64,000 bases of DNA from JANXLS01 sp035308565. GTDB taxonomy: Bacteria; Planctomycetota; SZUA-567; H5-PLA8. The notes beneath the pieces were generated by a model. It searched no databases. It saw nothing but the letters and a program-made list of their open reading frames with translations, and was not told the DNA's origin. Below are positions 16,087 through 24,058 of this stretch, piece after piece (the stretch's first letter is position 1; each line of letters opens with the position of its first letter). The stretch lies in NCBI GenBank assembly GCA_035308565.1, contig DATGGK010000215.1:20086-84085 (forward strand). Direction: 5' to 3'. A program made the position numbers and the translations under genes.

Positions 16087-16692
16087 TCAGTCAAGCAACT
16101 TCGTGAGCGCATCTCTGAGAGATTTTACCGCGATAGCACGATGACTGAAATTGTTTTTTTCATCGAGCGTCAATTGCGCGAAACTTTTGTTGAGGCCATC
16201 GATCACGAAAATCGGATCGTAGCCGAAGCCGCCGGTGCCGTTGGGGCTGAGCGAGATGTGGCCGCGGCAATCGCCGCGAAACAGAGTCGGTTCGCAGCCG
16301 GGCCGGCAGAGCGCGATCACGCAGGAAAATTGCGCGCCGCGCTGGGAGAGCGGGATGCCTTCGAGTTCGCGCAGCAGTTTGCTGATGTTGTCGGCGAAGG
16401 TGCAGCCGAGTCCCGCGTAGCGCGCGGCGTAAATGCCGGGGCGGCCGTTGAGCGCATCGACGAACAGGCCGGTGTCGTCGGCGATAGACCATTCGCCGCT
16501 GACCTTCAGCGCAGCTTGCGCTTTGATAATCGCGTTGGCGTCAAGCGTCGCGCCGTCTTCGATGGGATCGAAGTTGCCGTAGGCCGACGCGGGGCGAAGT
16601 TCGAGGTTCAAGCCCGATGCGGTCAGGATCGGCGCGATTTCTTCGGCTTTGTGTTTGTTATTCGTGCCGACGACTAAGATGCGTTTGTTCAT
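16087..16692 (-). CDS. rdgB: Non-canonical purine NTP pyrophosphatase, RdgB/HAM1
   Basis: A 201-residue protein that hydrolyses ITP, XTP and dITP to monophosphates and so keeps deaminated purines out of nucleic acids. It starts KRILVVGTNNKHKAEEI and has IADDTGLFVDALNGRPGIYAARYAG (substrate and metal binding), GGFGYDPIF and the C-terminal SHRAIAVKSL (SHR motif). It sits 33 bases downstream of the rph gene in the same direction, a common rph-rdgB arrangement. Confidence 0.97.
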   Translation of the reverse strand: MNKRILVVGTNNKHKAEEIAPILTASGLNLELRPASAYGNFDPIEDGATLDANAIIKAQAALKVSGEWSIADDTGLFVDALNGRPGIYAARYAGLGCTFADNISKLLRELEGIPLSQRGAQFSCVIALCRPGCEPTLFRGDCRGHISLSPNGTGGFGYDPIFVIDGLNKSFAQLTLDEKNNFSHRAIAVKSLRDALTKLLD

Positions 16693-16701
16693 TTTCTTTA
16701 C

Positions 16702-16722
16702 AGGTTGGAAGCCTGCACCACA
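16702..16722. repeat. Half REP-like element
   Basis: GGAAGCCTGCACCACAAG is the 3' half of the GCAGGCTGGAAGCCTGCACCACAA element seen complete at 36873-36931. It lies between rdgB and rph. Confidence 0.5.
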
Positions 16723-16725
16723 AGT

Positions 16726-17439
16726 CTACGCGCGCCCCAGCGCCCGCTTTTGCAACGCAATCAATTCGCGTATTCCTTTTTCTGCCAAGCTCAACAACGT
16801 ATCGAATTCCCCGCGCGCAAATGGGCCGTGTTCGGCGGTGCCTTGGATTTCGATGAAGCGGCCGGTTTCGGTCATCGCCACGTTGCAATCGACTTCGGCG
16901 GCTACGTCTTCTTTGTAACAAAGGTCGAGTGTCGGCACGCCGTTGACGATGCCGACGCTGACCGCGGCGACGTACGGGCCGAGCGGATTTTCGGTGAGCT
17001 TGCCTTGCTTCGTGAGCTTCTCGATGGCCAGCGCGAGCGCGACCATCGCGCCGGTGATCGAGGCCGTGCGCGTGCCGCCGTCGGCCTGGAGCACGTCGCA
17101 ATCGACGAGGATGGTGCGCTCACCGACTTTTTTCAAATCGAGCGTCGGGCGCAACGCGCGGCCGATGAGGCGCTGAATTTCGACGGTGCGGCCGTCCTGC
17201 TTGCCCTTCGCGGCGTCGCGCGGTTTGCGCGTGTGGGTGCTGCGGGGCAACATGCCGTATTCGGCGGTGAGCCAGCCCTGGCCTTTGCCGACGAGAAAGG
17301 GCGGGACGGTTTCTTCGACCGAGGCCGTGCAGATCACTTTCGTGTTGCCGCACGAGACCAGCGCGGAGCCTTCGGCGTAAGGCATGAAGCCGCATTGGAT
17401 GGAGATGGGGCGAAGTTCGTCGGGGCGTTTGTCGGGCAT
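16726..17439 (-). CDS. rph: Ribonuclease PH
   Basis: A 237-residue 3'-5' phosphorolytic exoribonuclease that trims tRNA 3' ends. Recognisable blocks are RPDELRPISIQCGFMPYAEGSALVSCGNTKVICTAS, GWLTAEYGMLPRSTHTR, EIQRLIGRALR, DCDVLQADGGTRTASITGA and the C-terminal EFDTLLSLAEKGIRELI. Length and motif order are standard. It is followed by rdgB. A three-unit heptad array abuts the start codon on the upstream side. Confidence 0.98.
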   Translation of the reverse strand: MPDKRPDELRPISIQCGFMPYAEGSALVSCGNTKVICTASVEETVPPFLVGKGQGWLTAEYGMLPRSTHTRKPRDAAKGKQDGRTVEIQRLIGRALRPTLDLKKVGERTILVDCDVLQADGGTRTASITGAMVALALAIEKLTKQGKLTENPLGPYVAAVSVGIVNGVPTLDLCYKEDVAAEVDCNVAMTETGRFIEIQGTAEHGPFARGEFDTLLSLAEKGIRELIALQKRALGRA

Positions 17440-17445
17440 GGGTGC

Positions 17446-17469
17446 TGAGTCCTGAGTGCCGAGTCCTGA
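17446..17469 (+). repeat. Heptad array, TGAGTCC type
   Basis: TGAGTCC, TGAGTGC, CGAGTCC, then TGAG. It starts 7 bases before the rph start codon (rph is on the minus strand). Same words as 44918-44934. Confidence 0.75.
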
Positions 17470-17507
17470 GAAAACTGTTCTAAAAGCAAGATCGAAAGTG
17501 CTGCCGA

Positions 17508-17546
17508 CCCCTCACCCCCGGCCCCTCTCCCCCAAGGGGAGAGGGG
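17508..17546. repeat. REP-like palindrome
   Basis: CCCCTCACCCCCGGCCCC followed by TCTCCCCCAAGGGGAGA, of the same class as 1465-1518. It lies just downstream of the HD-GYP gene stop. Confidence 0.75.
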
Positions 17547-17554
17547 AGAACGAC

Positions 17555-18619
17555 TCACTCGCCGAGTTCTTCCAGCAATTGCGGCAGGCTCTTTGCTGGC
17601 ATATCGGCCGAGGGGAGCAGCAAGCCGGTTTTCGACAGAATCTGGTCCAGCACGTCCACGACATTAGGATCGAATTGCACCCCGGAAAGCTGCTGAAGTT
17701 CGGCCATGGCTTCTTCGGGCGAGAGCGCGGGACTGTACGAGCGCTGCGTCACCATCGAATCGAACGCTTCGGCGACGTGGATGATGCGCGCGCCGAGGGG
17801 AATGCTTTCGCCGGCAAGTTGATCGGGATAGCCGCTGCCATCGAAATGTTCGTGATGATGCTTGATGTAGCTGACGGCGCCTTTGAGCATTTCCAGCGAA
17901 CCCAGCATCTGCGCGGCGTCCGAGGGGTGGCGCTCGACAATCTCGCGTTCCTCCAGCGTCAGCGGGCCGGCCTTTTTCAGAATCGCTTCGGAGATGCCCA
18001 TTTTTCCAATGTCGTGCAGAATGCCGGCGATGCTGACGCGTTTGACTTCTTCTTCGGAAAAACCCATTTCGCGCGCAATGTTGGAAGCGAGCATGGAAAC
18101 TTTTTCGGAATGGAAACGCGTGTTGGGATCTTTGGCTTCGAGCACTTTAGCCATCACGGCGAGGATGTTCAGGAACAGCGATTCGCTGCGGTAGGTTGAG
18201 ACGCCCATCTGGTCGCGCAGGATTCGGCGAATCAGCAGGCGTTCGACTTTCAACACGAACAATTCAGGGCTCAGCGATTGGACGAAGCAATCGTCGGCGG
18301 CGGTCTGCGGCATTTGAATGTCGCGCTGATCGGCGCTTTCGGCCAGCAGCATCAGCGGCCCGTCGTAAATTTTGCGCAGCGATTTCATGCCGTCGAGGGC
18401 GGTGCATTCGGGCAGTTTCAAACTGAGCACAAGCAGGTCAAGCGGTTCGCGGTCCTTGCGGGCGTTGGTGAGGATGCGCAGGAGGTCTTCAAAACTGCGG
18501 GCGAGAATCGTTTTTTCGTAATTTTCGGAGACCAATTTTTTGGCAAGCGGCAGGCACTCGCCGAGCGGATCGACGATCAGGATGCGCTTTTCCTTGAGTG
18601 CCTGTTGGGTCTTCGTCAT
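17555..18619 (-). CDS. HD-GYP cyclic-di-GMP phosphodiesterase with degenerate receiver
   Basis: A 354-residue protein. Residues about 10-125 have a receiver fold (RILIVDPLGE, LLVLSLKLPE), but the phosphoacceptor Asp position holds Ser and only part of the acidic pocket remains, so it is probably not phosphorylated. The HD-GYP domain (about 160-330) is intact: RFHSEKVSMLA, GILHDIGKMGI, the next His in ERHPSDAAQ, and HHEHFDGSGYPDQLAGESIPLGARI. HD-GYP enzymes hydrolyse c-di-GMP. The metal-binding residues are retained, so it is probably active with a phosphorylation-independent N-domain. No GGDEF cyclase is present in the window. Confidence 0.92.
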   Translation of the reverse strand: MTKTQQALKEKRILIVDPLGECLPLAKKLVSENYEKTILARSFEDLLRILTNARKDREPLDLLVLSLKLPECTALDGMKSLRKIYDGPLMLLAESADQRDIQMPQTAADDCFVQSLSPELFVLKVERLLIRRILRDQMGVSTYRSESLFLNILAVMAKVLEAKDPNTRFHSEKVSMLASNIAREMGFSEEEVKRVSIAGILHDIGKMGISEAILKKAGPLTLEEREIVERHPSDAAQMLGSLEMLKGAVSYIKHHHEHFDGSGYPDQLAGESIPLGARIIHVAEAFDSMVTQRSYSPALSPEEAMAELQQLSGVQFDPNVVDVLDQILSKTGLLLPSADMPAKSLPQLLEELGE

Positions 18620-18744
18620 TGCAGTCCAAATTCAAAGTTTTGAAGGGCGAAAGATTCACTATAGCGCGCAACGCGGGAAAGCAAGTACGGCTTTCCTCGA
18701 ATGAATGTTGCTTTTTTAATCACTGCGCTGAGTCGCGGCGCGTT

Positions 18745-18798
18745 CCCCTCACCCCGCGGCGGAGTACCGCCGTCGGCCCTCTCCCCATGGGAGAGGGG
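18745..18798. repeat. REP-like palindrome
   Basis: CCCCTCACCCCGCGGCGGAG...CTCCCCATGGGAGAGGGG. Same class as 1465-1518, between 18619 and the SDR stop at 18811. Confidence 0.8.
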
Positions 18799-18810
18799 AA
18801 CGGCTTTGCG

Positions 18811-19581
18811 CTAGCGCGCCGTCCAACCGCCGTCGATGACAAGCGTCTGTCCGGTGATGTTGCGCGCGCCGTGGCCGATCAAGAATTCAACCGCGGCCGC
18901 GATTTCATCGATGGTGATAAACGCTTTCTTCGGCATCGGCTCGAGCATAATCTTATCGACGACTTCTTGTTCGGAAACGCCGTGCGCTTGGGCTTGCGCG
19001 GCGATTTGGGCGTCCACCAGCGGCGTGCGGACGTAGGCGGGGCAGATGGTGTTGACGGTGATGTCGGCGCCCGCGCATTCGAGCGCGATGGTCTTGGCCA
19101 GGCCCAGCAGGCCGTGCTTGGCGGCGGTATACGCCGATTTATATGGCGACGCGATCAGCGAATGTATCGAGCCGATGTTGACGATGCGGCCGAAGCCATT
19201 TGCTTTCATGCGCGGAAGAAGAGCCTGACTCAGCAGAAACGGGCCTTTGAGCATGACGTCAAGGAGTACATCCCAGCGTTCTTCCGGAAATGATTCGACC
19301 GGACTGACGTGCTGCAAGCCGGCGTTGTTGATCAGCACGCCGATGTGCTCCGCGGCGGCGCTTTGGGTGAATGCGCGAATTTGCGAAGAAGAAGTCACAT
19401 CCAAAACGTGCGTCGTCGCGCGCGATCCGACACTCATCAATGCGCTGGTTTCACGAAGTCCGTCGTCGTTCAGGTCCGCCAGAATTAGGCGGTGCCCAGC
19501 GGCGCACAGACAGCGCGCGAGGCCCCGCCCCAACCCGCTTCCCGCGCCGGTAATTAAAATGGTTCGCGCCGTTTCGGTCAT
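18811..19581 (-). CDS. SDR dehydrogenase, 3-hydroxybutyrate dehydrogenase-like
   Basis: A 256-residue classical short-chain dehydrogenase. It has the cofactor motif TGAGSGLGRGLA, Asp in LADLND (prefers NAD), NNAG, catalytic Ser in NIGSIHS, and Tyr/Lys in YTAAKHG. The middle (NGFGRIVNIGSIHSLIASPYKSAY) and the end (GARNITGQTLVIDGGWTAR) are like D-beta-hydroxybutyrate dehydrogenases, which interconvert 3-hydroxybutyrate and acetoacetate. The open frame continues upstream but overlaps the YtxJ-like gene; ATG 19581 overlaps that gene's stop as ATGA. Substrate assignment is by resemblance only. Confidence 0.87.
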   Translation of the reverse strand: MTETARTILITGAGSGLGRGLARCLCAAGHRLILADLNDDGLRETSALMSVGSRATTHVLDVTSSSQIRAFTQSAAAEHIGVLINNAGLQHVSPVESFPEERWDVLLDVMLKGPFLLSQALLPRMKANGFGRIVNIGSIHSLIASPYKSAYTAAKHGLLGLAKTIALECAGADITVNTICPAYVRTPLVDAQIAAQAQAHGVSEQEVVDKIMLEPMPKKAFITIDEIAAAVEFLIGHGARNITGQTLVIDGGWTAR

Positions 19582-19937
19582 AAGCTGGATACATGCTCCT
19601 GAAGCGAGGAGTGATCGATATCTCCGTGGCTGGCGTGCCAGATGACGCGCCCGCCTTCGATCAACAGCGCTTGGGGCGATTCGTGGCGCACTTTCGTGTC
19701 GGCGGCGATGCGCTGCGAAGCGGGGCGCGCGCCGATTACATCGACGGAGTAAACGGCCAGCGTGCTTTGCTTGGGAAGGTGTTTTATAAAATCGTTGAAG
19801 ATGGATTCCGCGGCGTGGCTGGTCGGGCAAATCGGGCTGCGTTTGAACACCAGGGCTGGCGGCGCGTCCTGCGCGGAGGCTCGCGCCCAGATTTCCTGCC
19901 ACTGGTCCAATTGAGTGATTGCAATGATCTGAGCCAT
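19578..19937 (-). CDS. YtxJ-like bacillithiol-system redox protein
   Basis: A 119-residue thioredoxin-fold protein with LVFKRSPICPTSHAAE, which matches the single-cysteine active-site block of the YtxJ/BrxC monothiol bacilliredoxins. It then has VYSVDVIGARPASQRIAADTKVRHESPQALLI. Members reduce bacillithiol-mixed disulfides or work with that system. ATG 19937 is preceded by GGAGA. The stop overlaps the SDR start by 4 bases (ATGA), so the two are coupled. Whether this organism makes bacillithiol cannot be judged here. Confidence 0.85.
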   Translation of the reverse strand: MAQIIAITQLDQWQEIWARASAQDAPPALVFKRSPICPTSHAAESIFNDFIKHLPKQSTLAVYSVDVIGARPASQRIAADTKVRHESPQALLIEGGRVIWHASHGDIDHSSLQEHVSSL

Positions 19938-19953
19938 CTGTTTCTCCGCGGAA

Positions 19954-20412
19954 TTAGTAATCGTTGCTGCGGCGTTGCGCCTTGATGCGGCTGTGCGCTT
20001 TTTTCGAATCAAGACGCCGCTCGCGGCTGGATTTTGTGGGGCGCGTTTTGCGCCGGATTTTGGGTTCGATCAGCGCGATTTTCACAAACGCGCGCAGTTT
20101 GTCGAGGCAGGCTTCGCGGTTGGCAAACTGCGAGCGTTCGGCATCCGCGACAATCAGCAAATCGCCGTCGGTGGTGAAGCGGTTAACGTGCGCAATTTGA
20201 AGCCGGTGCAGCGCGGCGCCTGAAAGTCCGGCCAGCGCCGCGGGGCGGATGCGCAGTTCAGCTTTGGTGTTGACTTTGTTGACATTCTGGCCGCCCGGGC
20301 CGCCGGATCGCGCGAAATGAAAGCGCAATTCGTCCGGGGCGATGCTCACGCCGGGGGCGAGCTCGATGGCGGAAGTGGGAGCAGGAGCATCCATGACTTG
20401 AGCATAATCCAT
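19954..20412 (-). CDS. ArfB-like peptidyl-tRNA hydrolase, release-factor GGQ domain
   Basis: A 152-residue protein with the class I release-factor catalytic motif in FHFARSGGPGGQNVNKVNTK and a basic C-terminal tail (IRRKTRPTKSSRERRLDSKKAHSRIKAQRR) as in ArfB/YaeJ and ICT1. These proteins hydrolyse peptidyl-tRNA on stalled ribosomes, and the tail enters the empty mRNA channel. There is no codon-recognition domain. It lies 17 bases upstream of the YtxJ-like gene, so the three minus-strand genes may form an operon. Confidence 0.92.
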   Translation of the reverse strand: MDYAQVMDAPAPTSAIELAPGVSIAPDELRFHFARSGGPGGQNVNKVNTKAELRIRPAALAGLSGAALHRLQIAHVNRFTTDGDLLIVADAERSQFANREACLDKLRAFVKIALIEPKIRRKTRPTKSSRERRLDSKKAHSRIKAQRRSNDY

Positions 20413-20440
20413 GTTGGGAATTTTTCTTGCGCAAAGCCGT

Positions 20441-20545
20441 TGCTTTCACGCTTTGGCGCAAAGGAGAGGCACGCAAAGCCCGCAAAGAGATGAGAAAGGA
20501 GATTCTTTGCGAACTTTGCGAATCTTCGCGCCTTTGCGTGAAAGA
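20441..20545. repeat. CTTTGCG/CGCAAAG-rich inverted repeat
   Basis: Several CGCAAAG words (for example GGCACGCAAAGCCCGCAAAG) face CTTTGCG words (GCGCCTTTGCGTGAAAG). It is a degenerate short-period repeat. Similar words occur at 12422-12460, 45608-45640, 46124-46142 and 47699-47738. Confidence 0.55.
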
Positions 20546-20617
20546 ACTTTCCGCTTTTCACGCTTTGGTTTACAATCGCGCGCGAATTTTCCCACATTGA
20601 GGAGCTTGCCGCGCGCC

Positions 20618-21223
20618 ATGGCTGAAAACACGCCTCCACCCCCGCCTCCACCTCAAAACGATCCGCCGCCCAACCCCTCACCCCTAACGACTGGTGCCGC
20701 GCCGCTTCCGCCAGGGCCGGCCGCGGATGCGCCGCCGATCTTTCAAGGCTCCGTGTCCAACTGGATGGGCGCGAAAAGCTTCATTGGCGCCGGGTTGATT
20801 GTGCTGTGCGGCTTGGCGGCGTTGATTTTTGGGTCGTGGAAACATGCAGATGGAACTCTGTTGCCCAAAGTCGGAGTTTACGGCGGAATGGCGTTGATCG
20901 CCGCCGGCGCGATCATGGCTTTCTACGTCATGCTGCTGGTTCGTTCGCATCGCTACAAAATCACCTATCGGCTGATCGAGCGCGAATTCGGGATTTTCGA
21001 AAAGAAAGTGGATACGCTGGATTTAGGGCGCGTCAAACACGTGGACATGAAGCAGTCGATCCTGGAGCGCATGTTCAACGTCGGCACAATCGAGGTGTAC
21101 GCCGGCGACGCCAACGAACCGGAATTGCTGATCGAAGACATCCCCAATCCTCGGCCCGTGTACGAAAGGCTTCGCGACGCGGTGATCGATTTGAGCCGGC
21201 GGCGCGGGGTGATTATTGAGTAG
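20618..21223 (+). CDS. Bacterial PH-domain (YdbS/DUF304-like) membrane protein
   Basis: A 201-residue protein. The first 45 residues are proline-rich and disordered (PPPPPPQNDPPP). Two TM helices follow (about residues 56-72 and 86-108) and then a PH-like domain with YKITYRLIEREFGIFEKKVDTLDLGRVKHVDMKQSILERMFNVGTIEVYA, the usual DUF304 strand order. It is probably an inner-membrane protein of unknown role. ATG 20618 is chosen because the open frame upstream is repeat-derived. The stop codon TAG lies in the first heptad of the hairpin array that follows. Confidence 0.85.
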   Translation: MAENTPPPPPPPQNDPPPNPSPLTTGAAPLPPGPAADAPPIFQGSVSNWMGAKSFIGAGLIVLCGLAALIFGSWKHADGTLLPKVGVYGGMALIAAGAIMAFYVMLLVRSHRYKITYRLIEREFGIFEKKVDTLDLGRVKHVDMKQSILERMFNVGTIEVYAGDANEPELLIEDIPNPRPVYERLRDAVIDLSRRRGVIIE

Positions 21224-21317
21224 GAGATAGGAGTTAGGAGACAGGAGATAGTAGAACAGCGGACGAGGCGCTTCGCGCTCGAATCTCCTATCTGCTATCT
21301 CCTAACTCCTATCTACT
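21222..21317. repeat. Inverted heptad arrays (AGGAGAT type) between convergent genes
   Basis: Left: AGGAGAT, AGGAGTT, AGGAGAC, AGGAGAT, AGTAGAA (21222-21256). Right: ATCTCCT, ATCTGCT, ATCTCCT, AACTCCT, ATCTACT (21283-21317). The loop contains a small GAGGCGCTTCGCGCTC hairpin. The TAG stops of both convergent genes (21221-21223 plus, 21309-21311 minus) lie in the arms. Confidence 0.92.
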
Positions 21318-22238
21318 GCCCCCGCAGTACAACTCAAATTGCCGTTCCAAGCGCGCGATGGCTTTGCGCGTCCACAACGCTTCAAACGATTTGATCAGGT
21401 CGGTGCGCGCGCGATCTTCGCTGAAGAGCATGCCTTCGATGTAGGCGTGTTCGACAGGATCGGCGGTTTCGTTGAGCAGAGTTTGGAAGAGGTCGCGGGC
21501 CATGGTGTGATCGCGGATGGCACCCATGACGTCCTGATACTCGCAGAGTTTGCGATAGAGCTTGTCGGAGAAATCCGGGCCGAAAGCGGAGGCCACGATT
21601 TCGATGGTGTAGCGCAGCTTTTTGGCTTCGATGCGCAAACGGTGAAGCTCGCCGTCGTCGGAGATTTTTCCGCGCGCGGCTTTGAAGAATTTTTTCACCA
21701 CGGGGCTGAGGCGCAGCGGCGCGTGCGCGCCAAAAAGGCGTTCGGCCAGCAACTTCTGCTTCGCGCCCAAATGGCTCAACACTTCGCGAATCTCCTGATT
21801 GAAATGCGCTTTCGTCAGGTGCTGATAAACCGCGGCCATCGGCCTTTGGACATCGCGGCGGCCCGCGCGGATGCGTTCGGCAATTTTTGCGCGGATGGAA
21901 TCGGCGGTGCCGTTGCCAGACGATTCGAATTGAGCCAGCAGCACGTCGTAATTGCGCGCGTCGTCCGCGGCTTTGCGAATCTCGCGCAACTGCTGCCGCA
22001 AACGTTCGGCCTTGCGTTCACCGATCAAATCGGAGAAGACGCGCACGGCTTGGACCGCCCGGCGCGAAGCCACGCGCAGGCGATGGACGACTTCGTCGTC
22101 TTTGCCGCCGCCTTCCAGCACCGCGCGCGGCAGCCAGTGCATGACTTCGCTCAGACTGGCGCGAAGCACCCGTTGAGCGGCTTGCCGATAGGTCTGATTC
22201 GACGACACCCCGGCCACACGCTCTGAACTGACAGCCAT
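21309..22238 (-). CDS. CHAD-domain protein
   Basis: A 309-residue helical protein with the CHAD signatures: VVHRLRVASRRAVQAVRVFSDLIG (conserved His and Arg), AADDARNYDVLLAQ, LHRLRIEAKKLRYTIEI and LCEYQDVMGAIRDH. CHAD domains bind polyphosphate through conserved basic side chains and often accompany CYTH triphosphatases or granules. No CYTH gene is nearby. It has no signal peptide. The stop lies in a heptad array. Confidence 0.92.
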   Translation of the reverse strand: MAVSSERVAGVSSNQTYRQAAQRVLRASLSEVMHWLPRAVLEGGGKDDEVVHRLRVASRRAVQAVRVFSDLIGERKAERLRQQLREIRKAADDARNYDVLLAQFESSGNGTADSIRAKIAERIRAGRRDVQRPMAAVYQHLTKAHFNQEIREVLSHLGAKQKLLAERLFGAHAPLRLSPVVKKFFKAARGKISDDGELHRLRIEAKKLRYTIEIVASAFGPDFSDKLYRKLCEYQDVMGAIRDHTMARDLFQTLLNETADPVEHAYIEGMLFSEDRARTDLIKSFEALWTRKAIARLERQFELYCGGSR

Positions 22239-22649
22239 GCACTGCTCCCCCCACTTGCGGCCATGTTAGCGGGAGTCAAATTTTTTTGAATGGACGAAAT
22301 CAGGAATCAGGGGTCAGGGTCAGGGGGTCAGGAGTCAGGGGTCAGTCCTGACGCCTGACTCCAATGGCCAAAATCGCACGTGCTGCCCATTTTTGAGCAG
22401 TCCTTGCCGGTCGAAACGGCCATGGATTGTCATGCGGTGACGATTTTTTTAACTAGAAAACAAGCCAAATAATCATTTTTTCCAATGATTTTTATTTTTT
22501 CGGACGATATTTATAGAGTACACTCATCAAATTCCCAGCATCTCGATTCTTGCATACCGCTTTGGCAAACGATTCGCTCGTTGGACAAGTGTGGAGGGGG
22601 TTCGAAGCAGTAAGGACAATTGACGACAGTGGTTTGGAGGATTACTCCC
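22239..22649. other. Intergenic stretch of about 410 bases
   Basis: It contains a degenerate heptad hairpin (22301-22362) and then an AT-rich block at about 22441-22530 with AATCATT/AATGATT arms at 22471-22490 followed by a T-rich run. No gene is supported. The AT-rich block probably holds the promoter of the small zinc-ribbon gene at 22650. Confidence 0.5.
22301..22362. repeat. Solo heptad hairpin of the CAGGAGT type
   Basis: CAGGAAT, CAGGGGT, then slightly irregular CAGGGT and CAGGGGGT, CAGGAGT, CAGGGGT (22301-22342), followed by the inverted TCCTGACGCCTGACTCC (22346-22362). The words match the arms of the IVP cassette at 4763-5247, but no gene lies between them. Confidence 0.85.
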
Positions 22650-22832
22650 ATGAGACAGCGTCACCCTTTCGAGAACCGTTATTGCACCGGCTGCCAATGC
22701 ACCACTCGGCACGAAGTGAAGGATTTGACATTTTCCTGCCTTCGCTGCGGAGTGGTGAAATACCCGGCTCGCTATCGTGAACCGATTCGGTTGCCTCAAC
22801 ATCTGGCCGTCGTTAAGGCCTGTTGCGCGTAA
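22650..22832 (+). CDS. Small zinc-ribbon protein, 60 aa
   Basis: The short frame has two CxxC-like knuckles, CTGCQC and CLRCG, spaced like a zinc ribbon, and a compact body (RHEVKDLTFSCLRCGVVKYPARY). GGAGG (22636-22640) precedes ATG 22650 by about 9 bases, and an AT-rich region upstream could be a promoter. No family is recognised. The size and cysteine spacing fit a small nucleic-acid- or protein-binding ribbon. Confidence 0.55.
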   Translation: MRQRHPFENRYCTGCQCTTRHEVKDLTFSCLRCGVVKYPARYREPIRLPQHLAVVKACCA

Positions 22833-22845
22833 AGCGTGAAATGCG

Positions 22846-22870
22846 TGCAGGCGGGCCGCCTGCACCACAA
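22846..22870. repeat. REP-like palindrome, GCAGGCGGGCCGCCTGC type
   Basis: The palindrome ends in CACCACAA and lies directly at the 3' end of the gene 22872-23822 (minus strand). The same element occurs at 36873-36931, 37641-37750, 47777-47800 and 59640-59664. Confidence 0.8.
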
Positions 22871-22871
22871 A

Positions 22872-23822
22872 TTATCCCGCCACCAACTCGCGCTGTATTT
22901 CGCTTGGCGTTTTAAGCCTGATATCCGCTCCCATTAATTTTGCCACATCGCTCTGCTCGACGGCGAACGCGTCGAAAAGCAGATTTACGCGCTCGGAAAA
23001 TTTTGCATTGCCGCCGACAGCAGAGGCGAGTTTCAGGCACGTCAGCGGCGCGTGAAACTTGAGCTTCTTTCGGTCGAGAATCTCCAGCGCCGAATCGGTC
23101 AGTTCAAGCAGGGTGTGCGTTTCCGGCCCGACCAAAGCGTACAGGCCATTGGCGGGCGCATCCGAAGTCGCGGTAAAAATGTGCGCCAGCGCGCGCCCGA
23201 AATCTTCAGCGGCAAGCGGCTGGACAATCGTCGCGCCGTATCCCATCACCGTCATAAAAGGCGCCGCACTTTTTGCGCGTTGCACGATTTCGGTGAGAAA
23301 ACCGTCGCCGCGGCCCATCAACGGTCCGGTGCGCACGCGAAAATCTTCGCAGCGCGACTTTGAAACCAGTTCCTCCGCCGCCGCTGCGTCCTGCAATGCG
23401 CGCGAATTCGCGCCGACGCTTGCGCCGATGGCCGAGTGGTAAACGACTTTGCGCAGCGCGTTCAATTCCGCGGCCTGCACGACCGCTTTCACATCGTCGA
23501 TGTGTTCCTTGGCGCGATAGATACGCCCGTTCATCGAAATGGGCGATAGGAAACAAACGCCGTAGACATCTTTCAGCACCGAGGAAACTGCACCGGGCGA
23601 GCCGAGGTCTCCTTCGACGAGCTCAACGTTGTGCGAATTCGGAAGCGCTTTAAGCGCCGCTTCGACCGCGGAATCGGGGCACAGCACGCGCGCCACCGCG
23701 CCCGAGGCGGTCAGCGCGCCGGCCAGCGCCCGGCCGGCGAACGGTATTTCGCCGACAATAGCCACACGGCGCACCGCGTCGGGGCGGACTTCGGTGGATT
23801 CTTGCACGGAAACATCGGACAT
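22872..23822 (-). CDS. NAD(P)-binding atypical SDR/NmrA-like protein
   Basis: A 316-residue protein with a Rossmann N-terminus VAIVGEIPFAGRALAGALTASGAVARVL, then VELVEGDLGSPGAVSSVL, GVCFLSPIS, and RKVVYHSAIGASVGANSRALQ; the usual YxxxK is not evident. It resembles the NDUFA9-like/NmrA-like atypical SDRs (substrate or quinone-related, or structural). ATG 23822 is preferred over the longer frame because the family homology begins there. Substrate unknown. Confidence 0.8.
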   Translation of the reverse strand: MSDVSVQESTEVRPDAVRRVAIVGEIPFAGRALAGALTASGAVARVLCPDSAVEAALKALPNSHNVELVEGDLGSPGAVSSVLKDVYGVCFLSPISMNGRIYRAKEHIDDVKAVVQAAELNALRKVVYHSAIGASVGANSRALQDAAAAEELVSKSRCEDFRVRTGPLMGRGDGFLTEIVQRAKSAAPFMTVMGYGATIVQPLAAEDFGRALAHIFTATSDAPANGLYALVGPETHTLLELTDSALEILDRKKLKFHAPLTCLKLASAVGGNAKFSERVNLLFDAFAVEQSDVAKLMGADIRLKTPSEIQRELVAG

Positions 23823-23921
23823 TCGGCGTTCCTTTCCAGAGCCGCGCGCGAAAGCAAGCGGCCAATGATTTGCGTTCTGAATTTTACCATGAAACGCGAC
23901 AAGTAACACGGGCTTTTGTTT

Positions 23922-23990
23922 GTAGTCCCGCCTTTAGGCGGCAGTCAGTGCCGCGGCGGAATGGCCGATTCCGCCTAAAGGCGGGACTAC
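23922..23990. repeat. REP inverted pair, GTAGTCCCGCCTTTAGGCGG type
   Basis: The first copy reads GTAGTCCCGCCTTTAGGCGG; the second is its inverse ending GGCGGGACTAC, with 30 bases between. It is a classic BIME layout between divergent genes. Confidence 0.88.
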
Positions 23991-24058
23991 GAACGTACTT
24001 TGCTGGCATCCGATGCGGGAATTCGGTAAAGTGAGGGAAACTTTTCAGGAGCGCAATT

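Noticed and set aside
22471..22500. Intrinsic terminator (AATCATT/AATGATT stem followed by T-rich run)
   Set aside because: The stem is only 7 AT-rich pairs and no plus-strand gene ends upstream. It is more likely part of an AT-rich promoter region.
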